Below, piece after piece: positions 1 to 9,894 of a stretch of 64,000 nucleotides of DNA. The DNA lies in NCBI GenBank assembly GCA_018340805.1, contig JACMZG010001914.1:13976956-14040955 (forward strand), read 5' to 3'. The notes below the pieces were generated by a model. It saw only the letters and a program-made list of their open reading frames with translations, did no database searches and was not told the origin of the DNA. Positions within the stretch are counted from its first letter, which is position 1. Every line of letters starts with the position of its first letter. This DNA comes from Microvelia longipes. Its lineage: Eukaryota; Arthropoda; Insecta; Hemiptera; Veliidae. The translations under genes and the position numbers were made by a program.

Positions 1-149
1 AATTCTTAGAACGTTAAAAAATATAAAGGGAGCTTTACAGATAACATGCAACTTAGTATAAAGACCTGTTGAATGGCGTTTCTGCTGCTTCTATATCCTA
101 CTTATTTAATCAAAGTTTTGCTTGATTAAGCATAATTTTATTCAGTTAA

Positions 150-487
150 ACATAACGAAATATAATAAACTGCGTAGGCTTCCGCGGTTATTGTCATGAA
201 GATTTAGGTCTTCCGGTGGTGACCACGTCAATGTAGATGAAGAATCCGACGTTTCGCATCCACTGGGAGGCATCTTCAGGGATGCAGGACATCATTGATA
301 GAAACACAATGCTCTACAAAACTGAACTGACAGTTTTACAGTTCAGTTACAGTTCAGTTTTGTAGAGCATTGTGTTTCTATCCATGATTTCCTACATCCC
401 TGATGATGCCTCCCACAGTAAAAGCGAAACGATGATTCTTCATCTACATTGACGCGGTCACAATCGGAAGACCTAAATCTTTATAAT
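150..487. mobile_element. Penelope-like terminal-repeat foldback
   Basis: Two arms, about 192-330 and 351-487, are imperfect reverse complements around a short centre near 331-350. Each carries a core of the CTGANGA, short stem, GAAAC type: minus strand 280-246 and plus strand 399-431. This core is characteristic of the terminal repeats of Penelope-like retroelements, where hammerhead-ribozyme motifs have been described. In the left arm the helix between the two boxes is nearly intact (GCCTCC with GGATGC). A related sequence recurs at 18725-18935. Both flanks align with the paralogous intron, so this is a discrete insertion. The class assignment rests on motif memory. Confidence 0.5.
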
Positions 488-885
488 GAAATATATTTCA
501 TACGAATTTAAAATATTGAAAAACAAATAACTATACTGCTTACAGTATAGTAAATACACTTTATCATAACTGTATACTATTTACTTATTTACTCTATACT
601 TTATTTAACTCTTTATATTTTAAGACATGTTAAATATAATAACGTTTCCTGTTTGTAAGCGTATGAACCCAGGGATTGATCTAGTAGGGTAAATGTTGTA
701 CTGCAACTTGAAGAGGCTTCGTTTAATTGTAATGCAATTGGATTGAAACTGTAACATAAACTCTAAGAGTACAGATCGGGTTTCGATCCGGTAACAGCTA
801 GTGAGGTTTGCTTTGAAAGCTGAGATATTTAATTGACTCAGAGATATTTGAATATGATTAAGCACAAGTGGAGTTATTCATTCAA
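488..885 (+). other. Intronic sequence, no gene seen
   Basis: AT-rich sequence without a recognisable exon. Its beginning and its end (805-833, with the shared GAAAGC and GAGATATTTA strings) align with the paralogous intron at 63118-63165 and 63494-63528. An 81-codon minus-strand frame at 620-865 resembles no known family. Confidence 0.5.
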
Positions 886-1400
886 GGAAACGAAGAGAAG
901 AGAAGAGTCTCTCCACAAAAATAATTGTTTATTGGAAAAGACCTTTCAGCTTAAAAAGAGGTCATCATCAAGTAATTAAAAATTAAAACAAAAAACAAAT
1001 GACAACACCAACAAGCTAAAATACTTAAACAGAAATGCGGAAATAGAATAATCAAAAATAAATAAATAATATTAAAGCTAACAATAATAAATGTAATAAA
1101 TAAATAAAAAAATATTAATTTTATTTGATTTCACATATTTCGCTTATTATTTATTTTATTATATTTATTATTGTTAGGTTTACTTTTATTTATTTATTTT
1201 TGATTACTTTATTTCCACGTTTCCTGTTTCCGTTTCTTTGCTATTTTTCTTTATTAGGCATTTCTTATGTAATTTTTTTACTTTGTTCTAATTTTTAAAA
1301 TAACTTATTTGTACAGATACTGATGATGACCTCATGTTAGGTTGAAAACGCTTTGCCAATAAACTATTGTTTTTGTAGAGAGGTTTATTTCCGTTTCTTA
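886..1400. mobile_element. Inverted-repeat element with Penelope-like cores
   Basis: The arms at about 886-970 and 1316-1400 are reverse complements of each other. They share the segments CTCTCCACAAAAA, GTTTATTGG and GAGGTCATCATC. The right arm carries CTGATGA at 1320-1326, a short helix and GAAA at 1344-1347. The middle is AT-rich and codes for nothing visible. The right arm resembles 20870-21190. It abuts the next TIR element directly. Confidence 0.5.
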
Positions 1401-1403
1401 TAA

Positions 1404-2325
1404 TACGACACACGGCTAAAATCAATTGACAGCCCGCCAAAATCTCAATGCTTTCAACCCTCTTTCTTTAATAAAAAAATCCCTTCTTTTATGTAACAAA
1501 AAAATTCCCTACTTTGGCAACACTGAAAGTCAGGTTATGTTTTGAATTTTATTATTTGTTTTTATTTGATATCGTATTTTTTTATTTTTAAAAATTATTT
1601 ATTTACTTTTTATGAAGGAATATTGTTGTATCTTATAAATTTACCAACTAAGTGTTGCTTTAAAGTTGTTCGGAAGTATGAATTAAGTGGAGTTAAAGTT
1701 GTTAATTACGTAATGCAATGGATCATAAAAGTTCTTTGATAAAAGTTTGACGATTTAAATAAATTGTCAGCTAAAATGACTTTTTTTCCAAAACAAACTG
1801 CTTTTTTTGTGTCAAGTTTGTATAATTGAATACGTATTGTTTCATATTATAAAAATAATATAACACAATATGCATTCAAGACTTAAACAAGTCAAGACTG
1901 TCATCTATTGAAAGACATGGAATTTTCAAAAAAAATTCTGTCTTTTGGTTGACAGAGCACAGAACCTGCGCTGTACTCAAATAGCAAGAAATGCTTGAAG
2001 AATACGTCAATGTCCAAGCGTCAAATATAGGCACTCAGATCATATTACAACTTCGAAATAATTGGATGAATTGAACAGATTGGAATGAAACGAAACGAAA
2101 TCTAACAGATCAATATGCACAATGAGGGAAATAAAAGTGACGCGAGGTTACAAATATTTACATTCAGTGTTGCCTTTTTATGATTTTATTTACGAAAAAG
2201 GTATTTTTTTATACCGAGGTTGGCATGAGGTGGAGGGGGAAAGAGCGGGGTCGGTCTGAACCAATAGAATTCTTTCCCTCACAGATTTTTGGCGCGCTGT
2301 CAATTGATTTTAGCCGTGTGTCGTA
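1404..2325. mobile_element. Non-autonomous TIR DNA element (~0.92 kb)
   Basis: The ends are near-perfect inverted repeats. The plus strand reads TACGACACACGGCTAAAATC from 1404, and the same is read on the minus strand inward from 2325. Similarity continues inward for about 140 bases, including GGCAACACTGA at 1516-1526 and its complement near 2165-2175. No transposase frame is present. The flanks do not give a clear target duplication, so the superfamily is unassigned. It ends only about 90 bases before the coding exon at 2416. Confidence 0.6.
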
Positions 2326-2415
2326 CTATAGTCAAAGATATTTATTAAAACAAAAATATCTAGAAAGGATTTTACTTATCTTTGATTTTCTTTTTCTGAT
2401 CGTTACAGAAGCAAG

Positions 2416-2529
2416 ATGAAGACAATTATTGCAGTCTGTTTTCTATTATTCGTCGCTTTGGTAACCTGCAACCCAGTCCCACAAGATCGTTTCATTGAAA
2501 TAAAAAACCCAAAATTTGCTCCGTATTGA
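2416..2529 (+). CDS. Short secreted peptide precursor, 37 residues
   Basis: The ATG lies eight bases after a TTACAG splice acceptor. The peptide begins MKTIIAVCFLLFVALVTC, a textbook signal sequence (Lys at 2, hydrophobic core 4-16). A short hydrophilic tail follows (NPVPQD, then an FIEIKNPK stretch) and the frame stops at TGA 2527-2529. An AATAAA lies at 2583-2588. The exon has a paralog at 63946, and 11 of the first 17 aligned residues are identical. Predicted role: secreted small peptide, function unknown. I do not recognise the mature part as a known antimicrobial or hormone family. The string TTG|GTAACC at 2458-2466 could act as a splice donor, in which case the last 22 residues would be intron and the true C-terminus would lie elsewhere. 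Confidence 0.55.
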   Translation: MKTIIAVCFLLFVALVTCNPVPQDRFIEIKNPKFAPY

Positions 2530-2582
2530 TGCTCTAAAGTAATCCTTCCACCCCCCCCCCTATATGACTTAAATCAAAGCAT

Positions 2583-2588
2583 AATAAA
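2583..2588 (+). other. Candidate poly(A) signal AATAAA
   Basis: A canonical hexamer 54 bases after the stop of the secreted-peptide exon, at a suitable distance for a short 3' UTR. AATAAA is frequent in such AT-rich DNA, so the support is mainly positional. Confidence 0.4.
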
Positions 2589-3393
2589 TTTGAAAAATTG
2601 ATTAAATTTGTAAAACTAAATATAGATAAAATTGTGGACACTTGATAAGATTAATAATATGTTAATTATAACACATGACTATATTCTTACATAACCCCAG
2701 GTTTAATCATATCTAAGAGCATATGAAAGTATTACAAGATATCGTTTGACAACTACTTTTGATAGTTAGTTATGTTTGATAGTTACTTTGTATAGTAACT
2801 ATCAAAGTAGTATTAACAGTAATAATAGTCCTATTATAGTATTATATTCTTAAGCAGTACTATAATATACTATAAAAGCCTAACATATGTAGTTATTCTA
2901 CTAAATAACCTCAACCCCTCTGACTCCCCTTCTAACTCTACCTCAACCCCAAGATGATAGCATTTTTAAGGTGATTCAATTGGAGGGTTTATATGAATGA
3001 AATCAATTTTTTGGCATGTTAGGTTACAGTCCAGAATTGACGTCATTACAGGAATAAATAGTAAATTTTTAATATTGACCACCTATACCCAGTCCTACTA
3101 TGACTTCAGACGTCATTCATAAAAACGTCAGGTTTATAACCTCCGAATGCGTTTGGTTTGTTTACATCGAATTGAGTCACCTTATAAATTTCTAACATTA
3201 TGCCTCAAAAGTCAAAAGTGTTAAATTCATAAAGTGTTAAATTCTCATGGCAAAAGTCTTAAATTTACTCACATGTATGCAATAGTGACAAATATTATAA
3301 TAATAAAATAACTAAAAACTAATAAAATATAATTATAAAATATAAAAATATAAAATATAAAAATAAATATAAAAATATAAATATAAAATATAA
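2589..3393. other. AT-rich intergenic DNA with a 13-bp perfect hairpin
   Basis: No gene seen. TTTGATAGTTACT (2775-2787) pairs with 2794-2806 around a six-base loop. Further TATAATA-type inverted repeats follow at 2820-2880. The end (3300-3390) is simple AATATAAA-rich sequence. Confidence 0.5.
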
Positions 3394-3960
3394 AAACTAA
3401 GCAGTAAACTTTCATCTGTTCTTTACTTGCTCTATAAACTTAGTTTGACATTGGATAGTAATACTATGAAGCTTGCCTACTATGCCCATTTTCATTCTCG
3501 TATGCTCTATGGTATAAATGAATGGGGAGCAGCCCCCGTAGCTAATAACATTTTTATACTACAGAAAAAAGCAATTCGAATTATTAATCATGCTAAATAT
3601 GATTCCGAATGTAAACAATATTTTATTAATAATCAGATTTTAACTTTCTTCTCAGCATATATTTTGTCATTGCTCTTGTTTATTAAAAATAAGTACGATG
3701 AGGGGGAGTTCAATAATAATAAAAATCATAGCTATGCTACTAGATTTACTACCAATATTAATACGCCCCCCTGTAGACTTCATAAATCAGACCAGTCTCC
3801 CATTATTAATGGAATAAGATGCTTTAATAAATTACCTGAATCTATAATTGAACTACCTCTCAAAACTTTTAAGAAAACGCTTAAATTTATGCTGCTTCAG
3901 AAATCATATTATTCTATAAATCAATTTTTATTAGATGCTTTTGTGTTTCCTCCTCTTTAA
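3394..3960 (+). pseudogene. C-terminal fragment of a LINE reverse transcriptase
   Basis: About 188 codons without an internal stop. The recognisable order is KLSSVLYLLYKL, YYAHFHSRMLYGINEWG, IFILQKKAIRII, HSYATR, a CFNKLPESI-like block, then LKTFKKTLK and YYSINQFL. This is the region downstream of the catalytic domain in CR1/Jockey-type reverse transcriptases. The FADD catalytic core and the endonuclease are missing, so the copy is dead on arrival. The frame is intact over its whole length, which suggests a fairly recent insertion. No RNase H domain follows. Confidence 0.75.
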
Positions 3961-4165
3961 TAATTGTGGTTTTTTTTTTATGTGAGTTTTATGTAATAAT
4001 GTTTTTTAATTTACTTTGTACTCGTTTTTTAATTTGTTATTGCATGTTGTTGCATTTAGACATGCAACATAGACATTGCATTTTGACATTTTTGACAATT
4101 GAGATACTTTCCTTGGGAAGTAACCTCATGTATTTAAATAAATAAATAAAATAAATAAAAATAAA
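3394..4165 (+). mobile_element. 5'-truncated non-LTR retrotransposon (LINE) copy
   Basis: The insertion starts abruptly inside the reverse-transcriptase frame and runs through its stop (3960) and a 3' UTR to an (AAATA)n tail near 4130-4165. This is the expected structure of a target-primed, 5'-truncated insertion. No flanking target duplication was resolved in the AT-rich context. Confidence 0.75.
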
Positions 4166-4228
4166 TATTATTTGGTCATATTTAAAAATGCGTTTTATTT
4201 ATAAAGGTTTAATTGGACTTATCCCTAT

Positions 4229-4830
4229 TTTAACTCTCTACTTTCCCTCATTTATACATATAGAAATAGTTGGCATATAGGAAAAGTATTGTGTTTACAA
4301 AAAAAACTCGAAACAGAGAAGGCACCGGTAATATCCGTTTAAGGTGTTTTTATAAGACCTCCTAAATGGTTTTCACAAAGTTGTCTGTCTGTATGTGTCT
4401 GTTTCTTATCATCGTATCTCCCAGTGAATTTGCCATAAAGAGTTGAAACTTGGTACAAAAATCAATCTTTAGGTCTAGTTGTGCTAGCCGTTAAATATTT
4501 TTATAGCGTCACGCCAAAAACTCCGAAAACGTATTAAACAGAGAAAAATTGTCGGTCGACTTAAGATTTAACACGCATGTAGTCATATATGACACCAACA
4601 TATATGCCAAGTTTCATCACGTGCACGTTTTTTCAAAAAATGTGAAAACTTGACAATAATCTAATTGCAAAAATCGAAAAAACTCCAAATGAGTTCAAAT
4701 TTGGTACAAATGTGTCCCCTTACGTAATAAAGGGATCATAAAAGTTTAGCATTGAGCAAGGTCAGTGCCTGGATGGTGACCACTGGGAAAGAAAATAATA
4801 TAATTACTATCTGAGTTATCCGATTTTGAC
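4229..4830 (+). repeat. Family A repeat, plus-orientation copy
   Basis: Family A consensus as read across copies: a terminal hairpin (TACTTTTCCT ... AGGAAAAGTA in good copies), a 'GACCTCCT' block, a TGACGTCA-type block, CATATATGACACCAACATAT, and a 5S-like segment. The final part is rich in GCGAAGCGAGTCCGAAG and ends GAGGTACC..GTACCCGATTTT. Here the 5S-like part is 4741-4789 and includes AGTTTAGC, GGATGG and TGACCACTGGGAA. The copy breaks off about 40 bases after it. No coding frame is present. Confidence 0.75.
4741..4789 (+). repeat. 5S rRNA-like internal control region inside family A
   Basis: Box A-, intermediate- and box C-like strings of animal 5S rRNA genes appear in the right order and spacing. 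Only about 50 of ~120 nucleotides of 5S are represented, so this is not a 5S gene. It is either a fossil of a 5S-derived promoter or an exaptation. Confidence 0.6.
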
Positions 4831-5102
4831 GAAAAAACACTCGTTTTAAAGGTAATTTTATCGGCTTTAATAAATTTTCTCTTCATGTTTTTCACATGAC
4901 CTACAGGGAACCTGTGGGCATTAATAAGAAAAAGTCTCATATTAATAATATTTTATTAGTTAATTATAATGAAAACGCGAGTGTAATACATGTTAAAATT
5001 AAAAAAGATAGTCGTCTTGAATATCTTATTCGTCTTAAATTATTATTCAATTAAGTAAACAAGTTAATACTGCAGACAATATATATTTTATATTATTTTA
5101 TT
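4831..5102. other. AT-rich spacer
   Basis: No gene or recognisable repeat seen. Confidence 0.4.
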
Positions 5103-5260
5103 CCTCACAGAACCACTTAAACCAAGAAAACTGGAATTTGTGCGATTTTTTTAATATTTTAAGCTAGCGCATTCATATAAAGGCTCCACTCTAGATAGGC
5201 AGACTAATTAACTTAGACTTAAACTATTATTTAAGGTATATTTTCATAAAAAATTGGTTT
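5103..5260 (+). repeat. Family C fragment
   Basis: Starts near GAACCACTTA and contains AACTGGAATTTGTGCGATTT and GGCTCCACTCTAGATAGGCAG. The same order of words recurs at 10799-10960, inverted at 21260-21375, and in degraded form at 52860-52960. Noncoding. Confidence 0.6.
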
Positions 5261-5462
5261 GAAGTAGTACAAAATGAGTCACATTTTTTAAGCCTGGCTC
5301 TTGGACTATTACATATTTGACTTGCATGGAAAGACAGGTAGTTCTAACTTTGCATGCATCTAGTGATCAAAGTGCCCTTTAAAAGCACTGAAATCTAACG
5401 ATGCCTTTAAAAACCAACACCACTAGTACATTGAAAAATTGAATAGTACTTTCATATACAAT

Positions 5463-5768
5463 GTTGACTATAAGGAGAACTATACATTATAACGAGAACT
5501 ATACACTATAACTAAACTATACGCTATAAACGAGAACTATACACTGTAACGAGAACTATACACTATAACGAGAACTATACACTATAACTAAACTATACAC
5601 TATAACTAAACTATACACTATAACGAGAACTCTAACACTATAACTAAACTATACACTATACGAGAACTACACTATAACTAAACTTACACTATAACGAGAA
5701 CTGTACACTATAACTAAACTATACACTATAACGAGAACTATACACTATAACGAGAACTATACACTTTT
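5463..5768 (+). repeat. Minisatellite with two alternating unit types
   Basis: About 16 units of 18-20 bases: ACTATACACTATAACGAGA and ACTATACACTATAACTAA. The two variants are interspersed rather than grouped. Several units have small deletions. Confidence 0.85.
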
Positions 5769-6504
5769 AATTCTCAAAAGTAAAATGTTTAAACCAAAAT
5801 TAACTCAACAGACTAAACAAACGAATAAAACTAAATAACTGTATAAATTAATCAATTTAGCGTAATGATTTAATGTACATAATACTCTAACTCATTCGAC
5901 CCAACTATTTAGATTTATTCACAAAATATTATACTAATGTAATCCACGCCAAAGTCGTATTTTGTGTGTATGATTGTATTTATACCTAATGTTGCATGCA
6001 TAAGTGTTTCTATGTACTCCAGTACTCGTTTAAACAACATTATAAACAAAGTTTCACTTGATTATGGAAATTAAATTGGAAATGTTATAATCTGAAAACT
6101 CTTTTGATGTACCGTAACGTTCTGCTTTTAGACAAACAAAGCTTATTTTCTATTTGTAAGTAAAATTATGTAATTTTCTAGCTAGTGATTTCGGCTGAAT
6201 TTTCTGGTTTTGTCATCCCTTTTTATTTTCACTTTGAACAGTATCACATTTTAAAAACCTAAATCTCCGAATAAATTTCACCGACAAAGGGTTTTAGGTT
6301 ATTTATTCTTCTTTAATATGATAAAATAAATAATTTTAAATTTCAATATCGACTCTTATGAATTAAAATAAATAAAATAGAGACCGCCCGACGGTAAAAT
6401 GGAGTTTAATCGTATATTTTATCCTTTTGGAAACATATTCTTTCGGCTATTTAATAAAACCATTTCATTCATTTAACATGGTTACCCACTAAATATTTGT
6501 TTGC
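5769..6504. other. AT-rich DNA without recognisable features
   Basis: No coding frame, repeat or motif I can support. Confidence 0.4.
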
Positions 6505-6652
6505 CTAGATAAATAACTTTTCTAAATCAAGTTGTTTTTCTGAGGGATCAGATTATATCCAAATATTTTAACAAATTGTGAGCTACATGGATAAGAAAAT
6601 TACATTTCATCTATTAATAAAATTCTCATTTATGAGGATTTTAGAAAAGAGG
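6505..6652 (+). repeat. Family P repeat, copy 1
   Basis: Closely matches 14508-14668. The shared words include AACTTTTCTAAATCAAGTT, ATATCCAAATATTTTAACAA and TTGTGAGCTACAT. Both copies are followed by long (TA)n tracts. An inverted scrap lies at 9905-9945. Confidence 0.7.
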
Positions 6653-6653
6653 G

Positions 6654-6731
<78 letters not shown>
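6654..6731. repeat. (TA)n microsatellite
   Basis: Almost pure TA dinucleotides. It abuts the 3' end of a minus-strand SINE. Confidence 0.95.
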
Positions 6732-6732
<1 letters not shown>

Positions 6733-6916
6733 AAAAAAATGCCCGTTTTAGGGCCTTTCGGACCATCAGGGTATTCACCCTGCGGAACCACCTCAGGTGG
6801 GTTGCATCTACTACACTCTAAGAATTAATTAAAGTTGGCGAAATCATTTTAATACAAATACTATTCATAAAATCTTAGAGCATAGCCCGGCCTTTACTAT
6901 CACGGCCACGGAGGCA

Positions 6917-6919
<3 letters not shown>
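6732..6919 (-). mobile_element. tRNA-derived SINE, head internally deleted
   Basis: Read on the minus strand it starts GCTGCCTCCGTGGCCGTGAT at 6919 and ends near GCCCTAAAACGGGCATTTTT. The box B section present at 41805-41820 is missing here. Other copies: 27712-27960, 41643-41872 and 53641-53883. Confidence 0.7.
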
Positions 6920-7011
<92 letters not shown>

Positions 7012-7040
7012 AAGAGGAGAGAGAGAGAGAGAGAGAGAGA
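6919..7040. repeat. (TA)n tract followed by (GA)n tract
   Basis: TA dinucleotides run to about 6987, then GA dinucleotides run to 7040 with a short interruption. A 66-codon minus frame through it is an artefact. Confidence 0.95.
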
Positions 7041-7424
7041 TTTAGACCCGTATTCAGAATGATCAAAAGTTTCAAAAAAAATCTCTCCTAGGTTCTTCCT
7101 AGGTTGTTCCTAGCTTTTTCCTAGCTTCTTCCTAGCTTTAGTGTCCATTTTAGAACATTTTTAACCGTCCCTAGGGCTAGGAAGAGATCTTTCCTAGGTT
7201 TCTCCTAGCCTTTTCCTAACTTTGCTCCTTAAATTCTAGGAAAAGGCTAGGAAAAAGCTAGGAACAAACTAGGAAGATCCAAGGTAGGTAGAGAGGTACC
7301 TTAAATCGTCCCTAGATTGTCTCTAGTCATTTTTTGTTCTATTTTAATAATTGTTTTTGAGCTTAAAATCCGTTTTGGGTAAACAAGAGTGGTTCAGGGC
7401 GAAAAATTTTTTGATTTTCACCCA

Positions 7425-7945
7425 CTTATAAATTTTGGGGTGCTGACCCCAAAAAGTCAAATTTTTTTTATTGCTCCAAACAACTTCTTTTGACCTGAAA
7501 CGGATTTCGAGCTAATAAAAACAATTTTTTTGGTCGGCTCCCCCTTATACATTTTGGGGGTGCTGCCCCAAAAAGTATAATTTTTTTTATTGCTCCAAAC
7601 AACTTCTTTTGACCTAAAACGGATTTTGAGGCACTAAAAAAATTATTTTTTTGGTCGGTTACCCCTTATAAATTTTGGGGGTGCTGCCCCAAAAAAAAAT
7701 CAAAAATTTGTTTTATTGCTCCAAACAAACTCTATTGACCTGAAACGGATTTTGAGCCATTAAAAGTTTTTTTTTGGTTGGCTCCCCCTTATAAATTTTG
7801 GGGGTGTTGCCCCCAAAAAAATCAAAAATTTGTTTTATTGCTCCAAACAACTTCTTTTGACCTGAAACGGATTTTGCGCCAGTAAAAAATGTTTTTTTGG
7901 ACGGGTCCCCTTATAAATTTTGGGGGTACCACCCCCGGGAAAATT
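7425..7945 (+). repeat. Satellite-like tandem array, ~120-bp unit, 4-5 units
   Basis: The string ATTTTGGGG recurs at about 7432, 7551, 7672, 7795 and 7917. Each unit also has TTGCTCCAAACAACTTCTTT and a CTGAAACGGATTTTG-like word. Units carry a small palindrome (TTTTGGGGG..GCCCCAAAA). A partial array of the same unit is at 56905-57075. Confidence 0.85.
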
Positions 7946-9780
7946 ACAAAAAAATTACCGGAATTTCATTTTATTAGTATCAAATGTTCAGAATATGACG
8001 CAAAGGTTTGCTCCAATATAATCTAAAGTTACTGTAAAAAATCACATATTGGTAATATGATGACCATACATACCAGACGATTAACAACATAATAATTGGG
8101 TATTCAAACTTCCAGTTGTCAACTTAGTGAGGTTGTAACGAATTTTATCGCGATAGCTCCATACGAAGCTGAGTTAATCAAAGTGATGTATTGGTGAAAT
8201 GCACCAGTGCAGGGTGAAATGCACCACCCTGTATATCTTCTTCATGAGCACTATGTTAATCGTCGCGAAAGTGTGACGTCACAAAATACATATTGGCTCA
8301 TATCAAAACAAAATGAAACAAAGGATCCTATTATTTATTTTTTGTGATCCTAAAGTGACCAATAGCATTGCTTTATTATGTAAACAAAGAAACGTTCTGC
8401 AACAAAACGTAACTTCTGTGACGTATTTATATTTGATATGGTCGATTATATACCCGAAGCAAATTTTTTACATTCCATTTACATTTTTAATTTTTTGTTA
8501 AGCTATAACAAATGTTTTTTCCCTAAGCAATAGGCTTATGAATACTATAAAAAATACACACAGTTCACGACGTAAAGAAAATCGTGATCTCTACGTTCAC
8601 AACGTATGAACTCAGAGATGTTTAATGCTGATTTGATTAGAAAGATCAGCTAAGTAACAATCATAACGGGGATAGTAAGCATTGTTTACATTATGTTGGT
8701 AGAGTAAACATTATACTTATTGATGTATCTCCCCATTAAAATGTGGGATTCAAAACTCTGCCTTAACGTGGTAGTGTTGTATATTCCCATCTAGAATGAA
8801 GTAGAGCTGTTAACTGTTTTGAAAATCCCCGTTTTGAGCGACCGCCTTCTTGATTGCTAACCTTGCAATAAATGCTTTCAAATATTATAAATGGAAAGTA
8901 TCATAAACTTGATGAAACCTTATAGAAAATAAATAAAATAATACTAGTGCTGAGTATATTTTATTGAGTATATAGTTATTACTGGAAAGTTCTAAACTAA
9001 ACTAAATAATTACGGGTAAATTGGCTAACTTATAAAGGTAAACAAGACTGAAAAGTATATTATACATTTTGTTTGTTTTGTGTAGTTTTTAAACTGTTCA
9101 CAATATCAACCGCTTTTAAAACGCCTAAAACGAACTAATTGCTACGTAAACTAATTTGACTTTACGTGATATGACTTTATAGATCAGTGTGAAAAATGGA
9201 AGTACCAACTGTAGGGTTTATACAACCCTATAATATGATGATTTATGTCAAATATAATAATTTCTTCTATAAACTTACAATTCAAAAATGTGGCACCCAT
9301 ACACTCTACGAAAGTTTAACCTGTTTTTATTATCACTAACTATGTTATTGTAAAAACACTTAATAGTACATTAATGACATATAATGATTTCTTCATAAGT
9401 GAAAATAAAATGCAAATCATTCTCTAGTTTCAAACCTTCACTAGGTCAAGGTCACGCACTTTCACATTAGATATACTTTAAAATAATCGGCAACTATAAA
9501 TAAGTTTGTTGTCATTACAAATTTACGTATTTTAAGGGAGTTTATTCTGTGCCAGGTTTGTTTACAAATCATTTGTTTATTTTTGTAGAATATCTCAATA
9601 TTATTAGTTTTACAGTTCTCTACTAGGTAGCGCTAGTTGTCAAAAATGTCTGTTTACGTAAAATTGAGGTTCAAATTATTGTAAAGATAAATAATAAAAT
9701 TAAGTTATAATTAACTCTAATGTAAGTTTTTATTCTATTTTTGTTATATTAACGTTTTAGCACGAATAAATTAACGTAAA
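7946..9780. other. Internal part of the Harbinger-type element
   Basis: No coding frame worth calling. A short direct repeat GGTGAAATGCACCA occurs near 8190-8225. The rest is AT-rich. Confidence 0.4.
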
Positions 9781-9894
9781 ATCATTCCTAGGGTTGATTT
9801 TTTAAAAGCTAGGAGAAGGCTAGGAAGAAGCTAGGAAGAAGCTGGGAACAACCTAGGAGAGATTTTTTTAAAATGATTCTGAATACGGGCCTTA

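Larger units (their letters stand above)
1..2415 (+). other. Intron 1 (3' part) of the secreted-peptide gene, expanded by insertions
   Basis: No exon is visible here. The stretch ends in a polypyrimidine tract and TTACAG acceptor at about 2390-2408, just before the ATG at 2416. Blocks at about 45-150, 484-530, 805-833 and 2335-2415 align by eye with the intron of the paralogous gene at the right edge (62985-63945). Between these blocks lie a Penelope-like foldback (150-487), an inverted-repeat element (886-1400) and a TIR element (1404-2325), all absent from the paralog. The upstream exon would lie left of position 1. The intron reading is inference from the acceptor plus paralogy. Confidence 0.6.
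7042..9894. mobile_element. Non-autonomous PIF/Harbinger-type element (~2.85 kb)
   Basis: TTA at 7042-7044 and TTA at 9892-9894 flank inverted ends GACCCGTATTCAGAATGAT (from 7045) and GGCCCGTATTCAGAATCAT (minus strand from 9891). The ends continue as subterminal arrays of CTAGG/CCTAG words (TTCCTAGCTT and similar) for about 90-110 bases, again mirrored. A three-base TWA target duplication with such ends is the hallmark of PIF/Harbinger elements. No transposase or Myb-like frame is visible, so it would depend on a partner element. It contains the ~120-bp satellite array at 7425-7945. Confidence 0.75.

Noticed and set aside
4741..4789. 5S rRNA gene
   Set aside because: Only about 50 bases match; the 5' third and terminal stem of 5S rRNA are absent and the piece is always embedded in family A.
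4746..4940. Minus-strand frame (similar case at 24367-24561)
   Set aside because: Antisense of the 5S-like segment of family A; similarity between such frames only reflects the repeat.
6875..7075. Frame with LSLSLS and YIYIYI runs
   Set aside because: Translation of (GA)n and (TA)n microsatellites.
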